A stretch of DNA of 41,771 bases from NCBI RefSeq assembly GCF_004614165.1, contig NZ_SPVG01000103.1, positions 1 to 41,771 on the forward strand, given 5' to 3'. Made by a program: the position numbers and the translations under genes. The notes under the pieces are model-generated. The model worked only from the letters and a program-made list of their open reading frames with translations. It was not told where the DNA came from and did not search any database. This stretch comes from Duganella callida (GTDB taxonomy: Bacteria; Pseudomonadota; Gammaproteobacteria; Burkholderiales; Burkholderiaceae_D). Shown piece after piece: positions 23,609 to 32,292 of the stretch (position 1 is its first letter; the number at the start of each line of letters is the position of its first letter).

Positions 23609-24337
23609 ATGAGAAAGACCAAGCTCGCCCTGTTGTCGCTGTCCGTGCTGATGGCATCCTGCGTGGGCGCAGAAACGCCGCCATCGACGGAGGCCATCAA
23701 GAAGCTGATCGAGCCGCGCCTGGGCACCAACGTCAAAGTCGATTCGATCACGCAGACGCCCTACAGCGGCCTGTATGAAGTGCGCATCGGCAGCGACATC
23801 CTGTACACCGACAAGACCGCCACCTATCTGATCAATGGCCATATCTTCAACCTTACCACCGGCGCCGACCTGACCCGCGAACGCATCGACGATATCACCA
23901 AGATCAAGTTCTCCGATCTGCCTCTCGACAAGGCGATCAAGACCGTCAAGGGCGACGGCTCGCGCGTGATCGCGGTGTTCGAAGATCCGAACTGCGGCTA
24001 CTGCAAGCGCCTGCGCCAGACCACGCTGAAGCAGACCGACAATGTCACCATCTACACCTTCCTGTACAACATCCTGTCCGACGACTCCTTCGTCAAATCG
24101 AAGAACGTCTGGTGTTCGGCCGACCGCAGCAAGGCCTGGGATGACTGGATGGTGAGCGGCAAGGCGGCGGCGGTGGCGCCGGCCGGCTGCGAAGCCCCGA
24201 ACGATGAAGTGCTGGCGCTGGGCCACAAGCTGGGCATCTCCGGCACGCCGGCCATCTTCTTCGCCGATGGTTCCCGCATCCCGGGCGCCATCGATGCAAA
24301 AACGCTGGAAGAAAAACTCAAGAAAGTGAAGCAGTAA
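23609..24337 (+). CDS. DsbC-family periplasmic disulfide isomerase
   Basis: A 242-residue exported thioredoxin-fold protein: signal peptide (about 1-21), N-terminal dimerisation domain (about 28-85, VDSITQTPYSGLYEVRIGSD), linker helix, and catalytic domain with Cys129-Gly-Tyr-Cys132 in FEDPNCGYCKRL. A second Cys pair (169 and 194) corresponds to the structural disulfide of DsbC. The cis-Pro loop is ISGTPAIFFADG. It would isomerise wrong disulfides in the periplasm, kept reduced by DsbD. It follows the UbiH-type gene by 22 bases and precedes the molybdenum hydroxylase genes. Confidence 0.93.
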   Translation: MRKTKLALLSLSVLMASCVGAETPPSTEAIKKLIEPRLGTNVKVDSITQTPYSGLYEVRIGSDILYTDKTATYLINGHIFNLTTGADLTRERIDDITKIKFSDLPLDKAIKTVKGDGSRVIAVFEDPNCGYCKRLRQTTLKQTDNVTIYTFLYNILSDDSFVKSKNVWCSADRSKAWDDWMVSGKAAAVAPAGCEAPNDEVLALGHKLGISGTPAIFFADGSRIPGAIDAKTLEEKLKKVKQ

Positions 24338-24366
24338 CCGTCTAACACTGGGACAGGAGACCACCC

Positions 24367-24825
24367 TTGATTAATTTGAACATCAACGGCAAAGACGTGC
24401 AGGTCGATGCCGATCCTTCGACGCCTATCCTGTGGGCGTTGCGCGATAACCTGAACATGACCGGCACCAAGTTCGGTTGCGGCGCCGCCCTGTGCGGCGC
24501 CTGCACCGTGCACCTGGCCGGCGAAGCGATCCGCTCGTGCGTGACGCCGATTTCGGCCGCCGTCGGCCAGAAGATCACCACCATCGAGGCGATGGAGGCC
24601 GACAAGGTCGGCAAGGCCGTGCAGGATGCCTGGGTCAAGATCGACGTGCCGCAGTGCGGCTACTGTCAGAGCGGCCAGATCATGAGCGCCACCGCGCTGC
24701 TGCGCAAGAACAAGAATCCGTCCGATGCCGACATCGATAACGCCATGAGCGGAAATATCTGCCGCTGTGGCACCTATCAGCGCATCCGCTCGGCCATCAA
24801 AGACGCCGCCAAAGCGATTGCCTGA
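24367..24825 (+). CDS. [2Fe-2S] subunit of an isoquinoline-oxidoreductase-type molybdenum hydroxylase
   Basis: A 152-residue iron-sulfur protein with both family clusters. The plant-ferredoxin-type site is Cys38, Cys43, Cys46 and Cys58 ([13 protein letters not shown]). The second is Cys97, Cys100, Cys132 and Cys134 (QCGYCQSGQ and [10 protein letters not shown]). This is the IorA/CoxS-like small subunit of xanthine-oxidase-family enzymes. The start is TTG at 24367 with AGGAGA 6 bases upstream; no ATG lies before the conserved N-terminus. The large subunit follows after 13 bases. It passes electrons from the molybdenum centre to an unidentified acceptor; no FAD subunit is encoded here. Confidence 0.93.
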   Translation: MINLNINGKDVQVDADPSTPILWALRDNLNMTGTKFGCGAALCGACTVHLAGEAIRSCVTPISAAVGQKITTIEAMEADKVGKAVQDAWVKIDVPQCGYCQSGQIMSATALLRKNKNPSDADIDNAMSGNICRCGTYQRIRSAIKDAAKAIA

Positions 24826-24838
24826 GGAGGAACGGACC

Positions 24839-27055
24839 ATGCGTATCGAATGGATCAATCAGGATGCGGTGGCCGCCGCGCCGGCGGCGGGCATGTCGCG
24901 CCGCGGCTTCATGAAGGCATCGGCGGTCGCTGGCGGCGGCCTGGTATTGGGCTTCTTCATGCCGGGCGCGGGCCGCTGGGCCAATGCGCAGCAGGCGCCG
25001 GCCAAGGTCTACGAGCCAAACGCCTTCCTGCACATCGCGCCGGACAACAGCGTGACCGTGCAGGTCAACCGCCTGGAGTTCGGCCAGGGCGTGCAGACGT
25101 CGCTGCCGATGCTGATCGCGGAAGAACTGGAGGCCGACTGGTCGCAGGTGCATGGCGCGCTGGCGCCGGCCGGCGATCAATATAAGGATCCGGCATTCGG
25201 CATCCAGATCACCGGCGGCTCGGGCAGTATCGCCCACTCGTTCATCCAGTATCGCGAGATCGGCGCCAAGGCGCGCGCGATGCTGATCGCGGCGGCGGCC
25301 GAGCAGTGGAAGGTGGCGCCGGAGCAGATCAAGACCGTCAAGGGTACGCTGATCGGCCCCGCGGGCCAGAAGGCGACCTACGGCGCCATGGCAGATGCGG
25401 CCATGAAGCAGCCGGTGCCGGCGACGATCAAGCTGAAGGACCCGAAAGACTTCACCATCATCGGCAAGCCGACCAAGCGCCTGGACGCGCGGTTGAAGTC
25501 CACCGGCAAGCAGCAGTTCGGCATGGATTTCAAGGCACCCGACAGCAAGGTCGCCGTGGTGGCGCGTCCGCCGGTGTTCGGCGCCAAGGTTGCCAGGTTC
25601 GACGCCAGCAAGGCCAAGGCCATCAAGGGTGTGATCGAGGTGCTGGAGGTGAAGACCGACCGTGGCGGCAGCGGCGTTGTTGTAATCGCCGACGGCTACT
25701 GGCAGGCCAAGACCGGCCGCGATGCGCTGGCGATCGAGTGGGACACCAGCGGCGTGGAAAAAGTCAGCAGCGACAAGCAGCTGGCCGAGTACAAGGCGCT
25801 GGCGCAGAAGGCCGGCACGCCGGTACGCACCGCCGACACCTCCAAGCTGGCTGGCGCGGCGAAGAAGATCTCGGCCGTGTATGAATTCCCGTATCTGGCG
25901 CACGCGCCGATGGAGCCGCTGAACTGCGTGGTCGATCTGCGCACGGATGGCTGCACGGTGTGGGCCGGTTCGCAGTTCCAGACCGTGGACCAGGGCGCGA
26001 TCGCCGCCACCGCCGGTCTGAAGCCGGAGCAGGTGGTGCTGAACACCATGATGGCGGGCGGTGGCTTCGGCCGCCGCGCGGTGCCGACTTCCGATTATCT
26101 GGTGGAAGCGGTGAACGTCGCCAAGGTCTGGCAGGCCGCCGGCCACAAGCAACCGATCAAGATGATCTGGAGCCGTGAGGACGACATCAAGGGCGGCTAC
26201 TATCGTCCGTCGCACGTGCACCGTGCCGATATCGGCGTCGATGCCAAGGGCGAGATCGTGGCCTGGGATCACGTCATCGTCGGCCAGTCGATCACCAGCG
26301 GCACGCCGTTCGAAGGCATGATGGTCAAGAACGGCGTCGATGCGACCATGATCGAAGGCATGGGCGAACCGTATGAAGTGCCGCTGAACCTGAGCGCGCA
26401 CACGGTCAAGGCCAATGTGCCGGTGCTGTGGTGGCGATCGGTCGGCTCGACCCATACCGCGTTTGTGATGGAAACGCTGATCGACGAAGCGGCAACCATC
26501 GCCAGGATGGACCCGGTGGCCTACCGCAAAAAGATCATGGGCGAGAAGGGCAAGCGTCACGTCGCCGCGCTGGACCTGGCGGTAGCCAAGTCGGGCTACG
26601 GCAAGAAGGCGCTGCCGAAAGGCCAGGCTTACGGCGTGGCGGTGCACGAGTCGTTCAACACCGTGATCGCCTACGTGGTGGTGGCATCCATCAAGGACGG
26701 CGCACCGAAGCTGCATTCGGTGACGGCGGGCGTCCATTGCAACACGGCCGTCAATCCGCTGACCATCGAAGCGCAGATCCAGGGCGCGGCGCTGATGGGC
26801 CTCGGCATGACCCTGCCGGGCGCCGCGATCACGTTGAAGGACGGTGTGGTCGAGCAGCAGAACTTCAGCGACTATGTGGTGGCGCGCATGACCGACATGC
26901 CGAAGATCGATGTGCACATGGTGCCGTCAAACGATCCGCCTACCGGCATGGGCGAACCGGGCCTGCCGCCGCTGGCGCCGGCCTTCGCCAACGCCCTGTT
27001 CAAGTTGACCGGCAAGCGCCTGCGCAAGCTGCCGTTCGACCTGACCAGCGCCTGA
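24839..27055 (+). CDS. Molybdopterin-binding large subunit, isoquinoline-oxidoreductase type, Tat-exported
   Basis: A 738-residue protein with a twin-arginine signal displaced from the N-terminus (SRRGFMKAS at about 20-28, hydrophobic run, cut near ANAQQ). It is the IorB-like subclass of xanthine-oxidase large subunits. Conserved points are EFPYLAHAPMEPLNCVVDLR, NTMMAGGGFGRRAVPTSDY, and the C-terminal PTGMGEPGLPPLAPAFANAL with the active-site Glu of GEPG. It binds molybdopterin cytosine dinucleotide and hydroxylates N-heterocycles or oxidises aldehydes; the substrate cannot be told. GAGGAGG precedes the start. A MocA-like gene follows 5 bases after the stop and should supply the cytosine nucleotide. 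Confidence 0.93.
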   Translation: MRIEWINQDAVAAAPAAGMSRRGFMKASAVAGGGLVLGFFMPGAGRWANAQQAPAKVYEPNAFLHIAPDNSVTVQVNRLEFGQGVQTSLPMLIAEELEADWSQVHGALAPAGDQYKDPAFGIQITGGSGSIAHSFIQYREIGAKARAMLIAAAAEQWKVAPEQIKTVKGTLIGPAGQKATYGAMADAAMKQPVPATIKLKDPKDFTIIGKPTKRLDARLKSTGKQQFGMDFKAPDSKVAVVARPPVFGAKVARFDASKAKAIKGVIEVLEVKTDRGGSGVVVIADGYWQAKTGRDALAIEWDTSGVEKVSSDKQLAEYKALAQKAGTPVRTADTSKLAGAAKKISAVYEFPYLAHAPMEPLNCVVDLRTDGCTVWAGSQFQTVDQGAIAATAGLKPEQVVLNTMMAGGGFGRRAVPTSDYLVEAVNVAKVWQAAGHKQPIKMIWSREDDIKGGYYRPSHVHRADIGVDAKGEIVAWDHVIVGQSITSGTPFEGMMVKNGVDATMIEGMGEPYEVPLNLSAHTVKANVPVLWWRSVGSTHTAFVMETLIDEAATIARMDPVAYRKKIMGEKGKRHVAALDLAVAKSGYGKKALPKGQAYGVAVHESFNTVIAYVVVASIKDGAPKLHSVTAGVHCNTAVNPLTIEAQIQGAALMGLGMTLPGAAITLKDGVVEQQNFSDYVVARMTDMPKIDVHMVPSNDPPTGMGEPGLPPLAPAFANALFKLTGKRLRKLPFDLTSA

Positions 27056-27060
27056 GCCGG

Positions 27061-27627
27061 ATGGCCCTGACAGGCATCCTGCTCGCAGCCGGACGCGGTC
27101 GACGCTTCGACCCGTCCGGCGTTCAAAACAAACTGCTGCAGACGGTGGACGGCGGCGATGCCGTCGTCGTCGCCAGCGCCAGGAACATGCTGGCTGCGCT
27201 GCCGCGCGTGCTGGCCGTGGTCCGTCCGGGCGACGACAAGGTGGCCGCGCTGCTGGGCGCACTCGGATGCGAAGTGCGCGTCTGCCCCGACGCCGATCTG
27301 GGCATGGCCGAATCGCTGATCACGGCAATCGATTATTCCAGACAGGCGGAAGGCTGGGTGATCGCGCTCGGCGACATGCCTTACGTAAGTCCCAGGACCA
27401 TTCTCGCCCTTGCCGCTACAATAGAGCAGGGCGCGCATATCGCGGCGCCCATGTACGAGGGACGGCGCGGCAATCCCGTGGCCTTCAGCCCTTACCATCT
27501 GCCGCTGCTGCTGGCGCTGGAAGGCGACCAGGGCGCGCGCGCGATTTTGAAAAGTCACCCCGTGCGCGAAGTGGTGGTCGACGATGCCGGCGTGGTGCGC
27601 GACATCGACACGCCGGGCGACCTGTAG
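27061..27627 (+). CDS. MocA-like molybdenum-cofactor cytidylyltransferase
   Basis: A 188-residue nucleotidyltransferase. The N-terminal signature LTGILLAAGRGRRFDPSG is the NTP-binding loop; the metal site is IALGDMPYVSPRTI; MYEGRRGNPVAFSP is the conserved substrate segment of the MobA/MocA fold. The reaction expected is molybdopterin plus CTP to molybdopterin cytosine dinucleotide, the cofactor form used by xanthine-oxidase-family enzymes such as the one encoded just upstream. It starts at ATG 27061, 5 bases after that gene's stop, so the three genes likely form one operon. MobA-type GMP transfer is excluded mainly by context. Confidence 0.85.
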   Translation: MALTGILLAAGRGRRFDPSGVQNKLLQTVDGGDAVVVASARNMLAALPRVLAVVRPGDDKVAALLGALGCEVRVCPDADLGMAESLITAIDYSRQAEGWVIALGDMPYVSPRTILALAATIEQGAHIAAPMYEGRRGNPVAFSPYHLPLLLALEGDQGARAILKSHPVREVVVDDAGVVRDIDTPGDL

Positions 27628-27639
27628 ACAGGACTTGAG

Positions 27640-29457
27640 ATGAAAAAACCGAATAAAAACCAGCCGGCGATCGCCTACACCATCGTTGCTCACGACCTGG
27701 CCGCGCACCTGTTCCACGTGTCGGTCACGGTGGCGGCGCCGGCCGAGGGCGGCCAGATCTTCGCGCTGCCGGCCTGGATCCCGGGCAGCTACATGATCCG
27801 CGAGTTTTCGCGCAATATCGTGCGCATCCGCGCCGAGTCGCGCGGCGAGCCGGTCGAGCTGACCAAGCTGGATAAGCACTCCTGGCAGGCGGCCGCGCTG
27901 AAGGATCATGCGGCGCCGCTGACTGTGCATTACGAGGTGTACGCCTGGGATTTGTCGGTGCGCGCCGCGCATCTGGACCAGAATCACGGTTTTTACAACG
28001 GCACCAGCGTCTTCCTGCGCGTGCTGGGACAGGAAGAACAGCCGCACGTGGTCGATATCCAGCGTCCGGCGGACCCGGTGGCGGCCACCTGGCGCGTCGC
28101 CACCTCGTTGCCTGAGCTCAAGGCGAAACGTTATGGTTTTGGCACGTATATCGCGTCCAACTACGATGAACTGATCGACCACCCGGTGGAGCAGGGCGAT
28201 TTTGCGCTGGCCACGTTCAAGGCCTACGGTGTGCCGCACGACATCGTGATTACCGGTCGCGTGCCCAACCTCGACCTGGCGCGTCTGAGCGCCGATCTGA
28301 AAAAGATCTGCGAAACGCAGATTGCCTTCTTCGAGCCCAAGGCGCGCAAGGCGCCGATGGACCGCTATGTGTTCATGACCATGGCGGTGGGCGACGGCTA
28401 CGGTGGCCTGGAACATCGCGCCTCGACCGCGCTGATCTGCGCCCGCGCCGATCTGCCGACCACCGCCGCCAAGAGCAAGGAAATCAGCGACGGTTATCTG
28501 CAATATCTCGGCTTATGCAGCCATGAGTATTTCCATACCTGGAATGTCAAGCGCATCAAGCCGGCGGCATTTGCACCATATAATCTGCAGGTTGAAAATT
28601 ATTCTCCGCTGTTATGGCTGTTCGAGGGCTTTACCAGTTATTACGATGATTTAATGCTGGTGCGTGCCGGCATTATTGCCGAGCCGGCGTATTTCAAACT
28701 GCTGGCTAAAACCATCGGCAGCGTGTTGCGTGGTTCCGGGCGCACCAAGCAAAGCGTGGCTGATTCCAGTTTCGACGCCTGGGGTAAATATTATCGCCAG
28801 GATGAGAATGCGCCCAATGCCATCATCAGTTATTACACCAAAGGATCTTTGATTGGTCTGGCGCTGGATTTGAGCATACGCGCTAAAACCGGCGGGAAAA
28901 GATCGTTGGATGACGTGATGCAGGCTTTGTGGCAACGTTATGGCCGCGATTTTTATACCGGCGGCGGACACGGTGTAACACCGGCGGAAGCGGAAGCGCT
29001 GTTTGATGAAATCAGCGGTGGCCGTTTTAAGCCTTTCTTCGATAAATATGTCCGGGGTACGGAAGATTTACCGCTGGCGAAATTGCTGGCGCCATTCGGC
29101 GTTAAATATATCGATGAGCGCAAATCGGCCAAGCCGAGTTTGGACGTGAACCTTGGTCGGGATGGAAATGACTGCAAATTGTCGGCGGTCCATGAAAATG
29201 GCGCCGCGCATCTGGCCGGCATGTCGGCCGGGGATATTCTGATTGCGGTTGATGGTCTGCGCGTCACCGCGACCAATCTCGATAATCTGCTGGCGCGCTA
29301 CGCGGTCGGCGAAACGGTGCAGGTGCATGCCTTCCGCCGCGACGAATTAATGAGCTTCGACCTCACCCTGCAGGGCGAACGCGTGCCTGGGATTACCCTG
29401 TCGCTCGACGCCAGCGGCAAAAAATCCGGCCCCTTGCGACCCAGCGCCGCCCGCTGA
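27640..29457 (+). CDS. M61-family metallopeptidase with PDZ domain
   Basis: A 605-residue protein without a clear signal peptide. An N-terminal beta domain (about 10-200; WIPGSYMIREFSRNIVRIRA is a family hallmark) precedes the gluzincin core with GDGYGGLEHRAS, then the zinc motif HEYFH (295-299) in SHEYFHTWNVKRIKP and the downstream Glu in WLFEGFTSYYDD. Residues about 500-585 form a PDZ domain (GAAHLAGMSAGDILIAVDGL). Members are glycyl aminopeptidase-like. It follows the MocA-like gene by 12 bases, probably by read-through, and ends at a strong terminator. Codons from about 28500 to 29300 are noticeably more AT-rich than the first half. Confidence 0.92.
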   Translation: MKKPNKNQPAIAYTIVAHDLAAHLFHVSVTVAAPAEGGQIFALPAWIPGSYMIREFSRNIVRIRAESRGEPVELTKLDKHSWQAAALKDHAAPLTVHYEVYAWDLSVRAAHLDQNHGFYNGTSVFLRVLGQEEQPHVVDIQRPADPVAATWRVATSLPELKAKRYGFGTYIASNYDELIDHPVEQGDFALATFKAYGVPHDIVITGRVPNLDLARLSADLKKICETQIAFFEPKARKAPMDRYVFMTMAVGDGYGGLEHRASTALICARADLPTTAAKSKEISDGYLQYLGLCSHEYFHTWNVKRIKPAAFAPYNLQVENYSPLLWLFEGFTSYYDDLMLVRAGIIAEPAYFKLLAKTIGSVLRGSGRTKQSVADSSFDAWGKYYRQDENAPNAIISYYTKGSLIGLALDLSIRAKTGGKRSLDDVMQALWQRYGRDFYTGGGHGVTPAEAEALFDEISGGRFKPFFDKYVRGTEDLPLAKLLAPFGVKYIDERKSAKPSLDVNLGRDGNDCKLSAVHENGAAHLAGMSAGDILIAVDGLRVTATNLDNLLARYAVGETVQVHAFRRDELMSFDLTLQGERVPGITLSLDASGKKSGPLRPSAAR

Positions 29458-29474
29458 TTTTTTGCCTCCCAGGT

Positions 29475-29502
29475 CCGCGCCCGGCCGGCGCGGCCTTTTT
29501 TT
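29475..29502 (+). terminator. Intrinsic terminator after the M61 gene
   Basis: CCGCGCC (29475-29481) and GGCGCGG (29487-29493) pair perfectly with a 5-base loop; CC and seven T follow. It lies 17 bases past the peptidase stop. Confidence 0.85.
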
Positions 29503-29601
29503 GCCCTAGTTATGCCAAATCCTGGCATGTTGACGCCAACTTCCGGCATGTAGCCGACGTAAATCCCCATTGGCAGGGCGAGTGGTTTAGAATCGCCGCA
29601 C

Positions 29602-30804
29602 ATGATCTCGCTCGACCCGAACACCATGATGGTGATGGCGACGCTGATGGCAGGCGCCATGAGCGTGGTGCTCTATTCCGCCCATTTGAACTTTCCCAAA
29701 GAAATAAAAGGATTGCGGGATTGGGCGGCGGCTTTGGTATTGCTCGTGGCCGGCGTGGGTATTTTTGCTTTGCATGGCAACTCGAATATTCTGCTGCTGG
29801 CCGCCAATGTCGTAATGACCTGGGGATTGGGGCTGATGCTGATCGGCACCGAGAAATTTTACCGATTGCGACCATCGTGGCGCTTATTTCATATCACCTG
29901 GTTATGCATCGTCATCGGCTTGGCATATTGGTTGTGGATTAAGCCGAGTTTTGCCACGCGCGTGGCGATTTCTTCAGTGCTGGTATTCATCCTGCACGCG
30001 CGCGCCATTTATATCATATGTAAAAACGGCGAACGTCATTTTTCAACCGGATTTTTCGGCAGCCTGATGTTGATCGAATCGCTGTTAGTCATAACGCGCG
30101 GTATATTGGCGTTAAGCAGTGACGCCGATGTCAATTTGATGGGAGCCGGCAGGTTTGCCAGTTTATATCTGGCTGCCGCACAGTTCATGACATTAATGAT
30201 GACCGTGGGATTCATGACAGTCTGCACACGCCGTCTGCAAATACTGCTGGAGCGTCGTTCGACGCTGGATCCGTTAACCCAGATATTAAATCGTCGCGGC
30301 TTCGCCGAGATTTATGCGAAAGAACACGCCATGATGCGCCGACAAGGCAGTACCATGACGCTATTGAATATCGACGTAGACCACTTTAAAAAGATCAACG
30401 ACACATACGGCCACGCCGGAGGCGACCAAGTATTAATCGGAGTCGCCGATACCATCGCCAAGGCCGTGAGAATATCGGATCACGTGGCCCGTTTTGGCGG
30501 CGAAGAATTTTTGGTGTTATTACCGGATACCGGGCTGGCGCCGGCCCTGCAGATCACCGAGCGTATCCAGACCGCCATGCGCAAGCCGCGTCCCGGCCGT
30601 CCCGGCTGCACGGTCAGCATGGGCGTCGCCTGCCAGACCGACCCCGACGAAAGCCTGGACCGCCTGCTGATCCGCGCCGACCAGGCCATGTATTGCGCCA
30701 AACAAAACGGCCGCAACCGCTACGAAATCGCCCCTCAGTCGGGGTCAGAGCCGACATTCGGACATTCGATCGAACGCGATGCAATGTCCGAATGTCGGCT
30801 CTGA
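29602..30804 (+). CDS. Membrane diguanylate cyclase (GGDEF)
   Basis: A 400-residue protein: six or seven hydrophobic helices (about residues 8-207) followed by a GGDEF domain (about 220-375). The catalytic loop is GGEEF (299-303), and an inhibitory I-site RxxD is present at Arg290-Asp293, five residues before it. NIDVDHFKKINDTYGHAGGD supplies the metal and substrate residues. It makes cyclic di-GMP from two GTP at the inner membrane with product inhibition. The last 21 residues (380-400) are encoded by one arm and loop of a palindromic repeat and have no domain counterpart, so the native end was probably near residue 379. Confidence 0.92.
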   Translation: MISLDPNTMMVMATLMAGAMSVVLYSAHLNFPKEIKGLRDWAAALVLLVAGVGIFALHGNSNILLLAANVVMTWGLGLMLIGTEKFYRLRPSWRLFHITWLCIVIGLAYWLWIKPSFATRVAISSVLVFILHARAIYIICKNGERHFSTGFFGSLMLIESLLVITRGILALSSDADVNLMGAGRFASLYLAAAQFMTLMMTVGFMTVCTRRLQILLERRSTLDPLTQILNRRGFAEIYAKEHAMMRRQGSTMTLLNIDVDHFKKINDTYGHAGGDQVLIGVADTIAKAVRISDHVARFGGEEFLVLLPDTGLAPALQITERIQTAMRKPRPGRPGCTVSMGVACQTDPDESLDRLLIRADQAMYCAKQNGRNRYEIAPQSGSEPTFGHSIERDAMSECRL

Positions 30805-30810
30805 CCCCGA
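30739..30810. repeat. Long palindromic repeat (28-bp perfect arms), REP/REPIN-like
   Basis: The left arm (30739-30766) starts TCGGGGTCAGAGCCGACATT; the right arm (30783-30810) is its exact reverse complement, 28 of 28 bases. In the 16-base centre, ATCG and CGAT pair again around a 4-base loop. The element covers the 3' end of the cyclase gene, including its stop, and ends 14 bases before the stop of the convergent trpC. Elements with the core GGGGTCAGAGCC are, from memory, dispersed in Oxalobacteraceae genomes, sometimes near REP-associated transposases; none is encoded here. It can also serve as a transcription barrier between the convergent genes. Confidence 0.88.
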
Positions 30811-30824
30811 ATCTTGAGCTCGGT

Positions 30825-31625
30825 TCAGGCGAACAGGCGGGCCAGTTCGGCACCGGGGTCGGGGGCGCGCATGAAGGCTTCGCCGACCAGGAAGGCGTGG
30901 ACGTTGGCGGCGCGCATGCGCTGGACGTCGGCCTGGTCGAGGATGCCCGATTCGGTGATCACCAGTTTGTCGTCCGGGATGCGGTCCAGAAGGCCCAGGG
31001 TGTTGTCCAGCGAGACTTCGAACGTCCGCAGGTTGCGGTTGTTGATGCCCAGCAGGGAGGTCTTCAACTTGAGCGCGGCGGTCAGTTCGTCACCATCGTG
31101 GGTTTCGACCAGGACGCCCATGCCCAGTTCGTGCGCGACGGCTTCCATTTCCGCCATCAGGCCGTGGTCCAGCGCGGAGACGATGAGCAAAATCGCATCG
31201 GCGCCCATCGCGCGCGCTTCGTAGATCTGGTAGATGTCGACCATGAAGTCTTTGCGCAGCACCGGTAGCGAGCAGATGCCGCGCGCCTGCTGCAGATACG
31301 CCACCGAGCCCTGGAAGAACTGCTCGTCGGTCAGCACCGACAGGCAGGCGGCGCCATGTGCTTCATACGTGGCGGCGATCCTGGCCGGCTGGAAGTCGGC
31401 GCGCAGCACGCCTTTCGATGGCGACGCTTTCTTGATTTCGCTGATGATGCCGGCCTTGCCGGCGGCGATTTTGCCGCGCAGGCTGGCCTCGAAGCCGCGC
31501 AGGTTGGCGCGCAGTTCGGCGTTGGATTCGACTTCGTCGCGCAGGCTGGTGAAGCTGCGGTACTTTTTGGCCGCCGCCACTTCTTCGGCTTTGACCGCGA
31601 GGATTTTGTTGAGTATGTCAGACAT
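30825..31625 (-). CDS. trpC: Indole-3-glycerol phosphate synthase
   Basis: A 266-residue (beta/alpha)8 enzyme converting CdRP to indole-3-glycerol phosphate in tryptophan synthesis. Hallmarks are [20 protein letters not shown] (phosphate and catalytic Lys/Glu region), [46 protein letters not shown] and VITESGI. The length is normal for the stand-alone form (no PRAI fusion). Its ATG at 31625 overlaps the stop of the LysE-type exporter (TAATG), so translation is coupled to that gene rather than directly to trpD. It ends 14 bases from a palindromic repeat shared with the convergent cyclase. Confidence 0.97.
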   Translation of the reverse strand: MSDILNKILAVKAEEVAAAKKYRSFTSLRDEVESNAELRANLRGFEASLRGKIAAGKAGIISEIKKASPSKGVLRADFQPARIAATYEAHGAACLSVLTDEQFFQGSVAYLQQARGICSLPVLRKDFMVDIYQIYEARAMGADAILLIVSALDHGLMAEMEAVAHELGMGVLVETHDGDELTAALKLKTSLLGINNRNLRTFEVSLDNTLGLLDRIPDDKLVITESGILDQADVQRMRAANVHAFLVGEAFMRAPDPGAELARLFA

Positions 31626-32290
31626 TAATGTTGCTCCGAGAGGGCGAGGCGCATGCCGAGGGCCAGAAACAGCCCGCCCATGGTGCGGTTCAGCCACAGC
31701 GACACCACCGGCTTGATGTTCAGCCGCGCGCTGGCAAAGGCGGTGAACGCGACCAGCGCATGGCAGTACAGCATGCCGTTGATGTTGAAGATGCAGCCAA
31801 GGATGATGAAGGCCAGCGGCTTGTTGCCGGAATCCGCCGCAATAAACTGCGGCACGAACGCCAGGAAGAACAAGGCCACCTTGGGATTCAGCGCATTGCT
31901 CAGAAAGCCCTGGAAAAAGATGGTGCGCCAGGCTAGCGGCTTTGCGGCACGTCCAGCGCGCGCCGCCATCGCCGATGGCGTCGTGTCGTCACCTGCGTTG
32001 CGCAGTTTCGCGTGCAGCATGCCGATGCCCATGTAGACGATGTAGGCCGCGCCTATCCATTTGACCACGGTGAAGGCCGCGGCGGAAGTCGACAGCACCG
32101 CCGACAAGCCCAGCGCCGCGGCCAGCACGTGGACCATGGTGCCCAGCCCGATGCCGAGCGTCGCGGCAGAGCCGGCGCGCCAGCCCTGCATGGCGGTGCG
32201 GGTCATGATCAGCAGGTTGTCCGGTCCGGGCATGAGGTTCAGCAGCAGGCCCGAGATGATGAACAGCGTCAGGTCATGGATGCCGAACAT
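31625..32290 (-). CDS. LysE/RhtB-family amino-acid exporter embedded in the trp operon
   Basis: A 221-residue membrane protein with about six helices. The family hallmark near the N-terminus is [20 protein letters not shown] followed by [15 protein letters not shown]; the central [20 protein letters not shown] is the other conserved block. LysE/RhtB proteins export amino acids or related small molecules. The gene starts 2 bases after the trpD stop and its stop overlaps the trpC start, so it is a bona fide member of the operon. Export of tryptophan, anthranilate or another pathway compound is the obvious hypothesis; sequence alone does not give the substrate. Confidence 0.9.
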   Translation of the reverse strand: MFGIHDLTLFIISGLLLNLMPGPDNLLIMTRTAMQGWRAGSAATLGIGLGTMVHVLAAALGLSAVLSTSAAAFTVVKWIGAAYIVYMGIGMLHAKLRNAGDDTTPSAMAARAGRAAKPLAWRTIFFQGFLSNALNPKVALFFLAFVPQFIAADSGNKPLAFIILGCIFNINGMLYCHALVAFTAFASARLNIKPVVSLWLNRTMGGLFLALGMRLALSEQH

Positions 32291-32292
32291 GT

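Noticed and set aside
24797-26917. 706-codon open frame antisense to the molybdenum hydroxylase large subunit
   Set aside because: His/Arg/Asp-rich composition typical of the mirror frame of a high-GC gene; no domain motifs, and the plus strand encodes a clear family member.
29598-30825. Calling the 30739-30810 palindrome simply a terminator
   Set aside because: No T run follows either arm and the stem is far longer than needed; a dispersed repeat is a better fit, although it may also block transcription.
30693-31268. 191-codon plus-strand frame beginning in the palindrome and crossing trpC
   Set aside because: Antisense to trpC, no ribosome site, and composition of a shadow frame.
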